From Caldilineae bacterium (GTDB lineage Bacteria; Chloroflexota; Anaerolineae; J102), in assembly GCA_011192085.1 (NCBI GenBank), contig DUEQ01000339.1, forward strand, positions 1 through 6,002: a stretch of 6,002 nucleotides of DNA, written 5' to 3'. The notes under the pieces are model-generated. The model was given only the letters and a program-made list of their open reading frames with translations, had not been told where the DNA came from and ran no database searches. Below are positions 1-5,943 of this stretch, piece after piece. Numbering within the stretch: the first letter of the stretch is position 1; the number at the start of each line of letters is the position of its first letter. Position numbers and translations under genes: made by a program.

Positions 1-15
1 CATTTACCCCATACG

Positions 16-36
16 CAATATCCAATATCCAATACC
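16..36. repeat. Heptamer tandem repeat, three units
   Basis: Three consecutive 7-base units are visible: CAATATC, CAATATC, CAATACC. They end four bases before the ATG of the first radical-SAM gene and occupy the place where a Shine-Dalgarno would be expected. Period-7 degenerate arrays recur at 3686-3752, 3785-3805 and 4637-4664, so this looks like one member of an intergenic repeat class. The array may extend beyond the left edge of the window. Any function is unknown. Confidence 0.6.
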
Positions 37-40
37 AACC

Positions 41-1525
41 ATGAGAGTCATCCTTGCCAGTCCTGAATCCAAAGTCTGGTCCTCCCGCAAGCATATTCCC
101 CTCGGCCTGGGTTATCTGGCCGCGGCGCTGCGCGAGGCGGGCCACGACGTGATGATATACGATGCCTCCATCGAGGACTTCCCCCTGGAGCATTATCTGG
201 ATGAAGTCACCGATGCAGGCAAACCTTACCAAGTTCTGGGCATCACCGCGGCCACGCCCCTCATCGAGGACGCGTGGGACATGGCCAAGATCGGCAAAAA
301 GTACGGCATGACCACGATTTTGGGCGGGCCGCATCTCACCATCATGCCTGCGGAGAGCCTGGGCCCTGACCATCCCGAGGTGGATTACACTTTCAAGGGC
401 GAGGCCGAAGAGGGCATCGTCGCATTCGTCGACGCGCTGGAGCGGGGTAAACGCCCGGAGGACCTGGGCATTCCGGGCCTGAACTTCCGGATGGGGGACG
501 ACATCTACGTCTCGCCCGAATCCCCCATGATCCAGGACCTGGACGCGTTGCCCTTTCCCGCGCACGACCTCTTCAAGATCGACAAATACACGAACCTTCA
601 GCCCCTGACCGACGGGCTGGACCCCCACGCCCGCTCCTTCACCATCCTCACCAGCCGCGGTTGCCCCTACAAGTGCACCTTCTGCTCCAAGCCCGTCACC
701 GGCGACACTTGGCGCGGGCGTAGCGTGGAAAATGTCATTGCGGAGTGGCGCTGGGTGGTGAAGGACTTGCACGCCACCGAGATCGGCGTCACCGATGACA
801 TCTGGAATCTGAAGCTGCCGCGGGCCAAGAACCTGTGTCGAGAGCTGGTGCGTCAGGAACTGAACACCGTGCCCTGGGTCACTGTCCACGGCATGAAGGT
901 GAATCACACCGACCCCGAGCTCTTCCACCTGATGAAGGCCGCGGGCGCGAAGCGGGTGGGCTTTGGCGTGGAAAATGGCGATCCCTGGATGTTGCGTCAC
1001 ATCATCCGCAAGGGCCAGACCATCGACCAGGTGCGCAACGCATTCAAATGGGCCAAGGCCGCGGGCCTGCAAACTATGGGCTTCTTCATCTTTGGCATGC
1101 CGCGGGAGACCGAAGAGAGCATGGAGAAGACCATCCAACTGGCCCTGGAGCTGGATCCCGATCTGGCCAACTTCATGCTGGCCGCGCCCTTCCCCGGCAC
1201 GGCTATGTGGGACCTCATCCAGTCGGAAGGGCACGTTTTTGCCAACACCTGGCGGGACCTGGCCATCCACGATGAGAAGCCTCGCTTCACCGTGTACGAC
1301 GGCGCGTACGATCCCGATCTGGTCATCAAGAAATGGCGGGAAGCCTATCGCCGCTTCTATCTGTATCGCCCGAAGCGAGTGTGGGAGAAGGTCTCCAATA
1401 AGCGGTTCTGGCTGGAGCTTCCCACCACCCTGGCCACGGCCAAGCGCTTCTTCATCGGCGACAAGGTGGAGTCCCCGCCCGTTACTCCCTCCGACGCCAA
1501 GCAATCCCCCCAACCCGCGTCCTGA
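41..1525 (+). CDS. B12-binding domain radical SAM protein (BchE/HpnJ-like, COG1032)
   Basis: The 494-residue protein has an N-terminal cobalamin-binding-like Rossmann domain (about 1-145). It shows the family's [18 protein letters not shown] stretch at 20-37 and GGPH at 95-98. A radical-SAM core follows (about 197-400). The cluster-binding CxxxCxxC is C208, C212, C215. GFGVENG at 307-313 and GMPRET at 352-357 are typical later core motifs. The canonical DxHxxG cobalamin-ligand motif is not evident, as in many BchE-type members. Enzymes of this class use a [4Fe-4S] cluster, S-adenosylmethionine and usually cobalamin for methylations, cyclisations or rearrangements. The substrate here is unknown. 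The ATG at 41 is chosen because the protein then starts exactly at the first beta strand (MRVILASP). There is no Shine-Dalgarno; a heptamer repeat lies directly upstream. It is followed after 51 bases by a second radical-SAM gene, probably co-transcribed. The tail after about 475 is Pro/Ser-rich and probably disordered. Confidence 0.93.
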   Translation: MRVILASPESKVWSSRKHIPLGLGYLAAALREAGHDVMIYDASIEDFPLEHYLDEVTDAGKPYQVLGITAATPLIEDAWDMAKIGKKYGMTTILGGPHLTIMPAESLGPDHPEVDYTFKGEAEEGIVAFVDALERGKRPEDLGIPGLNFRMGDDIYVSPESPMIQDLDALPFPAHDLFKIDKYTNLQPLTDGLDPHARSFTILTSRGCPYKCTFCSKPVTGDTWRGRSVENVIAEWRWVVKDLHATEIGVTDDIWNLKLPRAKNLCRELVRQELNTVPWVTVHGMKVNHTDPELFHLMKAAGAKRVGFGVENGDPWMLRHIIRKGQTIDQVRNAFKWAKAAGLQTMGFFIFGMPRETEESMEKTIQLALELDPDLANFMLAAPFPGTAMWDLIQSEGHVFANTWRDLAIHDEKPRFTVYDGAYDPDLVIKKWREAYRRFYLYRPKRVWEKVSNKRFWLELPTTLATAKRFFIGDKVESPPVTPSDAKQSPQPAS

Positions 1526-1529
1526 TATG

Positions 1530-1535
1530 AGGAGG
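1530..1535 (+). promoter_or_regulatory. Strong Shine-Dalgarno AGGAGG, far from the likely start
   Basis: AGGAGG lies five bases after the stop codon of the first radical-SAM gene. It is 41 bases from the ATG at 1577, too far for direct use. It overlaps the GTG at 1535, so it cannot serve that start. A GTG at 1553 is also possible but 17 bases away. The hairpin that begins at its last two bases could loop out the spacer and bring the site near the ATG at 1577. That bypass is inference. Confidence 0.5.
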
Positions 1536-1564
1536 TGCGACGCGCTTCCGAAGTGCGCCGCACC
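1534..1564. repeat. Intercistronic 14-bp hairpin with 3-base loop
   Basis: Arms 1534-1547 and 1551-1564 pair over 14 positions with one A-C mismatch (1540/1558) and one G-T wobble (1544/1554). The loop is CCG at 1548-1550. The stem is GC-rich, so it should be stable in RNA. No T-run follows, so it is not a standard intrinsic terminator. It lies between two likely co-transcribed radical-SAM genes and touches the only strong Shine-Dalgarno of the second gene. It may control translation, stabilise one part of the transcript, or be a copy of a dispersed palindromic element. Confidence 0.7.
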
Positions 1565-1576
1565 GGTTGCCACACC

Positions 1577-2662
1577 ATGTCTCTCCTTACCCTCGCGCCC
1601 AAACTGCCCCTCTACTGGGCATTTCGACGATTCGGCTGGCCGCCCATCCACCCATTTTCGGTGGTGGTGTCGGTCAGTTATCGTTGTAACAGCCGTTGTC
1701 GCACCTGCGACGTGTGGCGCAAGCCCAACGATGACATGACCGTCGAGGAATGGGATCGAGTCTTCGCCAGCATCGGCAGGTCGGTGGAGTATCTCACCTT
1801 CACCGGGGGCGAACCCTTCCTGCGCAAGGATCTGGACGAGCTGGTCATCAGCGGTTGGCGGCGCACTCGCCCCACCTACATCACCATTCCCACCAACGGC
1901 CTCCTGACCAAACGCATCCTGGAGGCGACCGATCGCATGTGCACCGAATGTCAGGGGGCGGACATCGGCGTCAACCTGTCGTTGGATGGCGTGGGCGCGG
2001 ACCATGACGACATTCGGGGCGTGTCTGGCAATTGGGAGCGGGCCATGGCCACCTGGCAGGGATTGAAAGCCCTGCAAAAGAAACACGACAACCTGGTGCT
2101 GACGGTGCACACCGTTATCAGCCGTTTCAATATCCACCGTTTCCAGGAGATCTATGAGGGGCTGCAATTTCTGGAGCCCGACAGCTACATCACCGAGGTG
2201 GCGGAGGAGCGGGTGGAGCTGGACACGGTGGGATGGGGCATTACGCCCCTGCCCGAGGCCTACGCGCCTGTGGCCGATTTCCTCTCCGAACAGGCTCGCA
2301 AGGCCCCGGCCCGAGGCTTCGCCCGCATCACCCAGAGCTTCCGGGCGCAGTACTATCAGATCGCGAAGCGCACCCTATTCGAGCGACGACAGGTCATTGA
2401 TTGCTACGCGAGCTGGGCCAGCGTGCACATCGCGCCCAATGGCGACATCTGGAGTTGTTGCATTCGGGCGGAGCCGGTGGGCAACCTGCGGGAGGTCGAT
2501 TACGACTTCGACGTCATCTGGCGCAGCCCGGAGATGCAGGCCATGCGGCAAAGCATCTACAACAAGGCCTGCGCCTGCCCCATGGCCAACGCCACCTACG
2601 CCAACATGCTCTTCCACCCGCCCACCCTGGCCCGGGCGACCAAGGATTTGCTGCGGAAATAG
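1577..2662 (+). CDS. Radical SAM protein with SPASM/twitch-type C-terminus
   Basis: With the ATG at 1577 the protein has 361 residues. The radical-SAM cluster motif CxxxCxxC is C37, C41, C44, and TGGEP at 76-80 is the motif that contacts S-adenosylmethionine. The C-terminal part has C276, then G289 and C294 in a Cx12Gx4C arrangement, then C295, C332 and C334. The first spacing fits the CX9-15GX4C signature of SPASM/twitch domains, which bind auxiliary [4Fe-4S] clusters; the cysteines after it are fewer than in a full SPASM domain. Such enzymes modify peptides, proteins or small molecules; the substrate here is unknown. The reading frame is open back to a GTG at 1535, but that codon overlaps the Shine-Dalgarno, so it is a poor start. 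A GTG at 1553 cannot be excluded. The gene follows the cobalamin-type radical-SAM gene by 51 bases and is probably in its operon. No precursor peptide gene was found next to it. Confidence 0.9.
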   Translation: MSLLTLAPKLPLYWAFRRFGWPPIHPFSVVVSVSYRCNSRCRTCDVWRKPNDDMTVEEWDRVFASIGRSVEYLTFTGGEPFLRKDLDELVISGWRRTRPTYITIPTNGLLTKRILEATDRMCTECQGADIGVNLSLDGVGADHDDIRGVSGNWERAMATWQGLKALQKKHDNLVLTVHTVISRFNIHRFQEIYEGLQFLEPDSYITEVAEERVELDTVGWGITPLPEAYAPVADFLSEQARKAPARGFARITQSFRAQYYQIAKRTLFERRQVIDCYASWASVHIAPNGDIWSCCIRAEPVGNLREVDYDFDVIWRSPEMQAMRQSIYNKACACPMANATYANMLFHPPTLARATKDLLRK

Positions 2663-2693
2663 AGTGAGGGATGCATTTTCAGAGATCGAAAAT

Positions 2694-2723
2694 TTGGCGT
2701 TCTGGGATAAGCGTCGCTACAAT
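2694..2723 (+). promoter_or_regulatory. Predicted sigma-70-type promoter of the DUF1905 gene
   Basis: A -35 box TTGGCG (2694-2699, four of six consensus bases) is followed by 18 bases and a -10 box TACAAT (2718-2723, five of six). Transcription would start near 2730, giving a leader of about 60 bases before the ATG at 2791. The site sits in the only sizeable gap upstream of that gene, after the stop of the second radical-SAM gene. It indicates that the DUF1905 gene is expressed separately from the radical-SAM pair. Confidence 0.55.
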
Positions 2724-2781
2724 TGAACCAGCTTTACATTCCCCACATCGTCGCATTCCCCCACTTCTCTTAACGCAGGCT

Positions 2782-2785
2782 GGAG
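2782..2785 (+). promoter_or_regulatory. Shine-Dalgarno GGAG fixing the start at 2791
   Basis: GGAG stands five bases before the ATG at 2791. The reading frame is open further upstream to an ATG at 2671. That ATG has its purine stretch directly abutting it, and its extra 40 residues would be encoded across the predicted promoter. This supports 2791 as the true start. Confidence 0.7.
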
Positions 2786-2790
2786 CAATC

Positions 2791-3099
2791 ATGGCGGACA
2801 TCCACTTCATCGGCCCACTGGTGCGCAGGGGCAATTACTATTGCGTCGAATTCCCGCGGTTCATTAGCGCTGAACTCAACAGCCGCTCTCGCATCAAAGT
2901 CAAGGGCACCATCAACGGCGGCGACTACGACGGCTCCGCATTTCCGACGGGGGATGGTCGCCACTTTATCATGATCAACGCTCGGCTCAGACAAAAATTG
3001 GGTATCGAGATAGGCGAAGAAGTGGTGGTCATCCTCGACGCGGTCGATGACCAGGGGGAGAGGGAAAACCGGGCGGAGAGGGAAACCGCAGCGGGATAG
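2791..3099 (+). CDS. DUF1905 domain protein
   Basis: The 102-residue protein is almost entirely one DUF1905-like beta-barrel domain (about 4-85). The landmarks are a GNYYCVEFP strand (14-22), RIKVKGTING (34-43) and SAFPTGDGRHFIMIN (49-63). RQKLGIEIGEEVVVIL (67-82) closes the domain. DUF1905 occurs alone or fused to YdeI/OmpD-associated domains, and no biochemical role is established to my knowledge. There is no signal peptide or membrane segment, so it is probably cytoplasmic. The last 14 residues are highly charged and contain a duplicated ERE triplet encoded by an 18-base tandem repeat. It has its own promoter and a good Shine-Dalgarno. It ends facing the HEAT-repeat gene, with 85 bases between them. 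The family call rests on recalled motifs, not on a search. Confidence 0.85.
   Translation: MADIHFIGPLVRRGNYYCVEFPRFISAELNSRSRIKVKGTINGGDYDGSAFPTGDGRHFIMINARLRQKLGIEIGEEVVVILDAVDDQGERENRAERETAAG
3057..3088 (+). repeat. 18-base-period tandem duplication in the DUF1905 3' end
   Basis: GGAGAGGGAAAACCG at 3057-3071 recurs as GGAGAGGGAAACCG at 3075-3088 with one A missing. In the protein it duplicates the triplet ERE six residues apart. It is confined to the charged C-terminal tail and suggests recent slippage extension of the gene end. Confidence 0.6.
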
Positions 3100-3113
3100 C
3101 GGCCTCCGCCCGG
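3069..3113 (+). terminator. GC-rich inverted repeat spanning the DUF1905 stop codon (possible terminator)
   Basis: CCGGGCGGAG at 3069-3078 is perfectly complementary to CTCCGCCCGG at 3104-3113. An inner CCGC/GCGG pair (3086-3089 with 3099-3102) can nest within the 25-base loop. The stop codon TAG is at 3097-3099, inside the structure. No T-run follows, so it is not a canonical intrinsic terminator. It could stop transcription weakly or protect the 3' end. A smaller hairpin at 3103-3120 would compete with it. Confidence 0.4.
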
Positions 3114-3120
3114 CGGTAGG

Positions 3121-3138
3121 TGCGCGCGATGGCGCGCA
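3121..3138. other. Hairpin in the convergent gap
   Basis: TGCGCGC (3121-3127), loop GATG, GCGCGCA (3132-3138) forms a perfect 7-bp stem. It is followed by the 8-base palindrome ATCGCGAT at 3141-3148. Both lie between the converging DUF1905 and HEAT genes, where a two-way transcription stop would be expected. No T-run is present on either strand. Confidence 0.5.
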
Positions 3139-3184
3139 ATATCGCGATGGGCAAAGGAACGCACCTCGCCCGAGGGGGTTGGCT

Positions 3185-3592
3185 TTAGCCCTGAGACAGG
3201 GCTTTGAGCGCTTTCATGGCCTCCACCCCCGCAGTGGATGAGGTGGGCGGGCGTTTGAGCTCTTCGAGCAGCGGTTTCAGGATGGCTTCGATCTCTGGAT
3301 CGCCAAAGCGGACCAGCGCGCGGTGCGCGCTTTCGTAAAAGTTTTCATTTGCGTCGCGGGTGGCGATGGCCCGCAGCAGGGGGATCAGCATCTCGCGACC
3401 GAATTTGCGGATCACCGAGGCCGCGGTCCAGCGAACGGATAGGGCGTCATCGAACATCAGATCGATGAGCGTCGGGATGGCTTCTTGGGCCGGGAAACGG
3501 GCCAGGGCATGGATGGCGTTCGTGCGTTCACCTTCGCTGCGCGAAGCATCCCTGGCAATGGCGACGATGCGTTCGAAATCGGATGAGGTCAT
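3185..3592 (-). CDS. HEAT-repeat protein
   Basis: The 135-residue protein is all alpha-helical in pattern, with about three HEAT units: roughly 22-47 (RTNAIHALARFPAQEAIPTL), 50-77 (LSVRWTAASVIRKFGREMLI) and 84-113. Each shows the small-residue and hydrophobic spacing of paired helices. HEAT proteins are protein-binding scaffolds; phycobilin-lyase-like and PBS-lyase HEAT proteins share this look. No catalytic residues are seen, so a partner-binding role is all that can be inferred. The start at 3592 is chosen because GGAGG stands six bases upstream. The frame is open further to an ATG at 3631, but that one lacks a ribosome site. The gene lies 216 bases downstream of the dehydrogenase gene on the same strand. 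Its last codons and stop overlap a palindrome. Confidence 0.82.
   Translation of the reverse strand: MTSSDFERIVAIARDASRSEGERTNAIHALARFPAQEAIPTLIDLMFDDALSVRWTAASVIRKFGREMLIPLLRAIATRDANENFYESAHRALVRFGDPEIEAILKPLLEELKRPPTSSTAGVEAMKALKALSQG
3187..3203. repeat. Palindrome over the 3' end of the HEAT gene
   Basis: AGCCCTG (3187-3193), loop AGA, CAGGGCT (3197-3203) forms a perfect 7-bp stem with a 3-base loop. It encodes the final residues ALSQG, and its edge overlaps the TAA stop (minus strand, 3187-3185). It may serve as a 3'-end structure for the minus-strand transcript or be a dispersed palindrome that supplied the gene's end. Confidence 0.55.
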
Positions 3593-3598
3593 AGGGTT

Positions 3599-3603
3599 CC
3601 TCC
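3599..3603 (-). promoter_or_regulatory. Shine-Dalgarno GGAGG fixing the HEAT start
   Basis: On the minus strand GGAGG is followed by six bases and then the ATG at 3592. This is near-ideal spacing. It argues against the 13-residue longer form that would begin at 3631. Confidence 0.75.
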
Positions 3604-3685
3604 ACGGGGCGGAATAACGATGTTTTGGCAATGGAACTCACGCCAAGCCGCAAAAGTGCGATGGGAAAGGTGATGAAGTTTGCTA

Positions 3686-3752
3686 GTCGCAGGTGGCAGG
3701 TAAATCCGCGCGTCCCTACCTGTCATCTGCAACTTGCCACCTGCGACCCTGC
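3686..3752. repeat. Heptamer-periodic repeats forming a long inverted repeat
   Basis: The right part reads as consecutive 7-base units from 3718: ACCTGTC, ATCTGCA, ACTTGCC, ACCTGCG, ACCCTGC. The left part reads GTCGCAG, GTGGCAG, the same family on the other strand. The 16-base arms 3686-3701 and 3732-3747 are complementary at 15 positions, and the sixteenth is a G-T wobble. The loop is 30 bases. The element lies in the 216-base gap between the dehydrogenase and HEAT genes and would be transcribed if they are co-expressed. No T-run follows on either side. Confidence 0.75.
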
Positions 3753-3784
3753 ATTCTCATTTGTCGAATGACGAGATTAAGCGG

Positions 3785-3805
3785 ATTACTGGCAACTGAT
3801 TACTG
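3785..3805. repeat. Heptamer tandem repeat next to the dehydrogenase stop
   Basis: Three consecutive units are ATTACTG, GCAACTG, ATTACTG, which on the minus strand read CAGTAAT, CAGTTGC, CAGTAAT. They begin three bases after the TAG stop of the dehydrogenase gene. The exact word CAGTAAT recurs on the plus strand inside the array at 4637-4664. Confidence 0.65.
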
Positions 3806-3808
3806 AAA

Positions 3809-4576
3809 CTACCTCGGTCCCATGCGCAGCGCGCCATCCAGGCGGATGACTTCGCCGTTGAGCAGGACGTTCTCGACGATGTGCTGGACCAGGAAGGCGT
3901 ATTCAGGGGGTTGGCCCAGGCGGGAGGGGAAGGGGATCTGTTGGCCCAGCTCGTTGCGCACCTGTTCGGGCAGGCCCGCGAGCAGGGGCGTATCGAACAG
4001 GCCCGGTGCAATGGTCACCACCCGAATGCCCCATTTGGCCAGGTCTCGGGCCGCGGGCAGGGTCAGCCCCACGACGCCGCCCTTGGACGCGGCGTACGCG
4101 GCCTGGCCGATCTGCCCCTCGTACGCGGCGATGGACGCGGTGTTGATGATCACGCCCCGCTCGCCGTCGGCCATGGGCGCATTCCTTTGCATGGCGGCCG
4201 CGGCCAGACGCATCACATTGAAGGTTCCGATGAGATTCACAGCGATGACTTGGGAGAAGGCCTCCAACGAAAGGGGGCCCTGACGGCCCAGGATGCGCCC
4301 GGGCGTGGCGATGCCCGCGGTATTCACCGCGATGTGCAGGCTGCCGAAACGCGCTAGCGCCATATCCACGGCCCGCTGCGCGTCCGCTTCCTCGGTGACG
4401 CTGCCGGCTGCGAACGCGAACCGGTCTCCCAATTCTCCGGCCAACGCCTCGCCCCGCTCGGCGTTCAGGTCGAACACGACCACGTTGGCTCCCAATTGAT
4501 GCAACCGCCGGGCTGTGGCCTCGCCCAGGCCCGAAGCGCCACCGGCAATGAGAGCGGTCTTTTCGGAAATGTCCAT
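3809..4576 (-). CDS. HSD10-like 3-hydroxyacyl-CoA dehydrogenase (SDR family)
   Basis: This 255-residue classical short-chain dehydrogenase has the cofactor loop GGASGLG at 12-18 and D36 at the end of the second strand, which favours NAD(H). The structural motif NTAG is at 85-88. The catalytic tetrad is N114, S148, Y161, K165. The C-terminal half closely follows the mammalian HSD17B10 pattern as I recall it: [38 protein letters not shown] and [13 protein letters not shown] all appear in order. That supports a type II 3-hydroxyacyl-CoA dehydrogenase, which oxidises 3-hydroxyacyl-CoA to 3-oxoacyl-CoA in fatty-acid or isoleucine breakdown. Exact substrate preference cannot be read. It is full length and cytoplasmic. 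The start is fixed by AAGGAG six bases upstream. No thiolase or acyl-CoA dehydrogenase neighbours are present, so the context gives no pathway. It follows the nuclease gene by 107 bases on the same strand. Confidence 0.93.
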   Translation of the reverse strand: MDISEKTALIAGGASGLGEATARRLHQLGANVVVFDLNAERGEALAGELGDRFAFAAGSVTEEADAQRAVDMALARFGSLHIAVNTAGIATPGRILGRQGPLSLEAFSQVIAVNLIGTFNVMRLAAAAMQRNAPMADGERGVIINTASIAAYEGQIGQAAYAASKGGVVGLTLPAARDLAKWGIRVVTIAPGLFDTPLLAGLPEQVRNELGQQIPFPSRLGQPPEYAFLVQHIVENVLLNGEVIRLDGALRMGPR

Positions 4577-4582
4577 GGTTCA

Positions 4583-4588
4583 CTCCTT
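4583..4588 (-). promoter_or_regulatory. Shine-Dalgarno AAGGAG of the dehydrogenase gene
   Basis: On the minus strand AAGGAG is followed by six bases and the ATG at 4576. No credible -35/-10 pair was found in the 107-base gap upstream, so the gene may be read from the nuclease promoter. Confidence 0.75.
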
Positions 4589-4636
4589 TGTGAAGTGGTC
4601 ATAGGGGCGGCTGCTCGCGGATGCGAAACAGGAACG

Positions 4637-4664
4637 CTGTACTCAGTAATCGGTTATCCGTAGT
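4637..4664. repeat. Heptamer-periodic array, four units
   Basis: Four consecutive units fit CNGTNNT: CTGTACT, CAGTAAT, CGGTTAT, CCGTAGT. A slipped fifth unit (CCGGTAG) follows. The array lies 19 bases beyond the stop codon of the nuclease gene. It contains CAGTAAT, the unit found twice on the opposite strand at 3785-3805. Confidence 0.6.
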
Positions 4665-4683
4665 CCGGTAGGTAAAGATAAAC

Positions 4684-5937
4684 TCAAACGCCCTGGATGA
4701 TGCGGGCCGCGTCTTCCAACAACGCCTGCTTTTCATCCTCGGGTGTTTGCAACTGCTCGAAATAGCGGTCTAGCAGTTCCAGCGGCGTCGCGTTCTCGAA
4801 ATCCCCCGCACCCAGACGGCTGCGCACCCGCCAGTCGATCTGGCGGATGACGCCCGCGACCGCGAACGCGTTGGCCAGCGCCGCCCTGATCTTGCGGTCG
4901 CTGATCAATTGATCCTGATCATCCCGAAGCTTCAGCCGCACCCGCACGATTGCATCCTGAACGCCCCCCTCCTCCTGGCGACGGCGGATGCGCTTCAGCA
5001 CCGCCTCCATGGAGTCCTCCTCCTGCCGGCAGTCGCAGTCGATGGTGGTGAAGCGTCGGGCCTCGCGACGGTGATGGGGGATGAATTCATAGTCGGCATG
5101 CCCGCGGGTGACCTGGGCCAGGACCCAACCCTTGAACTCCTTCTCCTCGCCGAAATCGATGCGCTCGATGCTGCCGCTGTACACCACCGGCGGATGCGCG
5201 CCTTCGTTCACGTCCTGATGACGATGGATGTGCCCCAGGGCCACGTAATCCCAGGCGTCATCCACCAGCACGGCCCGCGGGACCGTGATATCGCGGCCCA
5301 CCATGACGCTGCGCTCCGAGCTGAACATGGCCCCATCCACCGAGAAATGCCCCACCAGCACCGCGGGAATGTCCGGGCGAGATCGCGCCTCCTGGGCCAT
5401 GGCCCGGATGATGTCGCTCATGAACTCGGTGTAGCGCCGATCCAGCTCATCCAGGCTTGCAGCCCGAAAGGCCTCCTGGCTGGCCAATTCTGACGTGTAG
5501 GGATAGGGTGCAGGCGCGATCTGCACCGGGCCTCGTTTCGTTTCGATGAGAGTGACGCCGCTATCCTGATCCAGCACGTAGATGTTGGGCACGCGCAGGG
5601 TGTCGAAGATCTCGATGGTGGACGCCCGTTGGCTCACGGGGGGCAAGTCATGATTCCCCGCCACCATAACTACGGGAATACCGTGATCCGCGATCCTCTT
5701 GATGCGCCAGGAGAACTCCCGACGATAGGTGGAGTTGGGATTCCGGGTCTTGTACGCATCCCCTGCGAAGATGACCAGGTCCACATCCCTCTCGATGGCG
5801 AAATCCACCAGATCCGACAGCCGCCGCAGATAATCCATGACGCGGCTGTTGACGCCCGTGGCCGCATCGACCCGGCCATAGCGCTCCATCCCGATATGGA
5901 CGTCGGCGAAATGCAGAATGCGGATGGGGTCGGTCAT
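4684..5937 (-). CDS. sbcD: Exonuclease SbcD/Mre11-type DNA repair nuclease
   Basis: The 417-residue protein is a calcineurin-like metallophosphoesterase with all expected metal-site motifs: D12-V-H14, G59-D60, G94-N95-H96-D97, G196-H197 and G235-H236-I-H238. The Mre11 capping domain follows (about 280-370). The end (ATPLELLDRYFEQL, then PEDEKQALLEDAARII) resembles the helices by which SbcD binds the SbcC coiled-coil base. With SbcC it would cut hairpins and double-strand ends as a Mn-dependent, ATP-regulated nuclease. Length is normal for the family. The ATG at 5937 gives the standard beginning IRILHFADVHIG. There is no proper Shine-Dalgarno, and a consensus-like promoter lies so close that the message is probably leaderless. 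sbcC is not the next gene downstream; a dehydrogenase is. Whether it lies elsewhere cannot be seen. The symbol rests on motifs and architecture, so a paralogous Mre11-family nuclease is possible. Confidence 0.92.
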   Translation of the reverse strand: MTDPIRILHFADVHIGMERYGRVDAATGVNSRVMDYLRRLSDLVDFAIERDVDLVIFAGDAYKTRNPNSTYRREFSWRIKRIADHGIPVVMVAGNHDLPPVSQRASTIEIFDTLRVPNIYVLDQDSGVTLIETKRGPVQIAPAPYPYTSELASQEAFRAASLDELDRRYTEFMSDIIRAMAQEARSRPDIPAVLVGHFSVDGAMFSSERSVMVGRDITVPRAVLVDDAWDYVALGHIHRHQDVNEGAHPPVVYSGSIERIDFGEEKEFKGWVLAQVTRGHADYEFIPHHRREARRFTTIDCDCRQEEDSMEAVLKRIRRRQEEGGVQDAIVRVRLKLRDDQDQLISDRKIRAALANAFAVAGVIRQIDWRVRSRLGAGDFENATPLELLDRYFEQLQTPEDEKQALLEDAARIIQGV

Positions 5938-5943
5938 AGCCTT

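Noticed and set aside
1527..1739. Cys- and Pro-containing 70-residue frame from an ATG at 1527, considered as a precursor peptide for the radical-SAM enzymes
   Set aside because: It has no Shine-Dalgarno, overlaps the start of the second radical-SAM gene in another frame for most of its length, and lacks a recognisable leader/core organisation.
963..1739. Long plus-strand frame running through the end of the first radical-SAM gene
   Set aside because: Shadow frame rich in Pro, Ser, Trp and Arg with no Shine-Dalgarno, overlapping conserved radical-SAM sequence.
2675..2693. ATTTTC/GAAAAT hairpin after the second radical-SAM gene, considered as a terminator
   Set aside because: Six weak AT-rich pairs with a seven-base loop and only a short T stretch; it also abuts the predicted -35 box of the next gene.
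2671..2790. N-terminal extension of the DUF1905 gene from an ATG at 2671
   Set aside because: The ATG at 2791 has GGAG at correct spacing and begins the domain. The extra 40 residues resemble no domain and lie over the predicted promoter.
3686..3752. CRISPR-like array
   Set aside because: Units are seven bases, contiguous and degenerate, with no spacers; no cas gene is present.
3593..3808. Search for a promoter of the HEAT gene on the minus strand
   Set aside because: TTGCCA and TTGGCG words occur, but none has a -10 box at 16-19 bases, so no promoter is called.
3822..4583. Several open frames on both strands within the dehydrogenase gene
   Set aside because: They overlap a full-length SDR with all catalytic residues, and their Arg/Gly/Pro-rich translations show no domain.
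4909..5493. Long plus-strand open frame opposite sbcD
   Set aside because: Antisense shadow of a gene with complete metal-site motifs; the His-rich, Ala-rich translation is typical of a complementary frame in GC-rich DNA.
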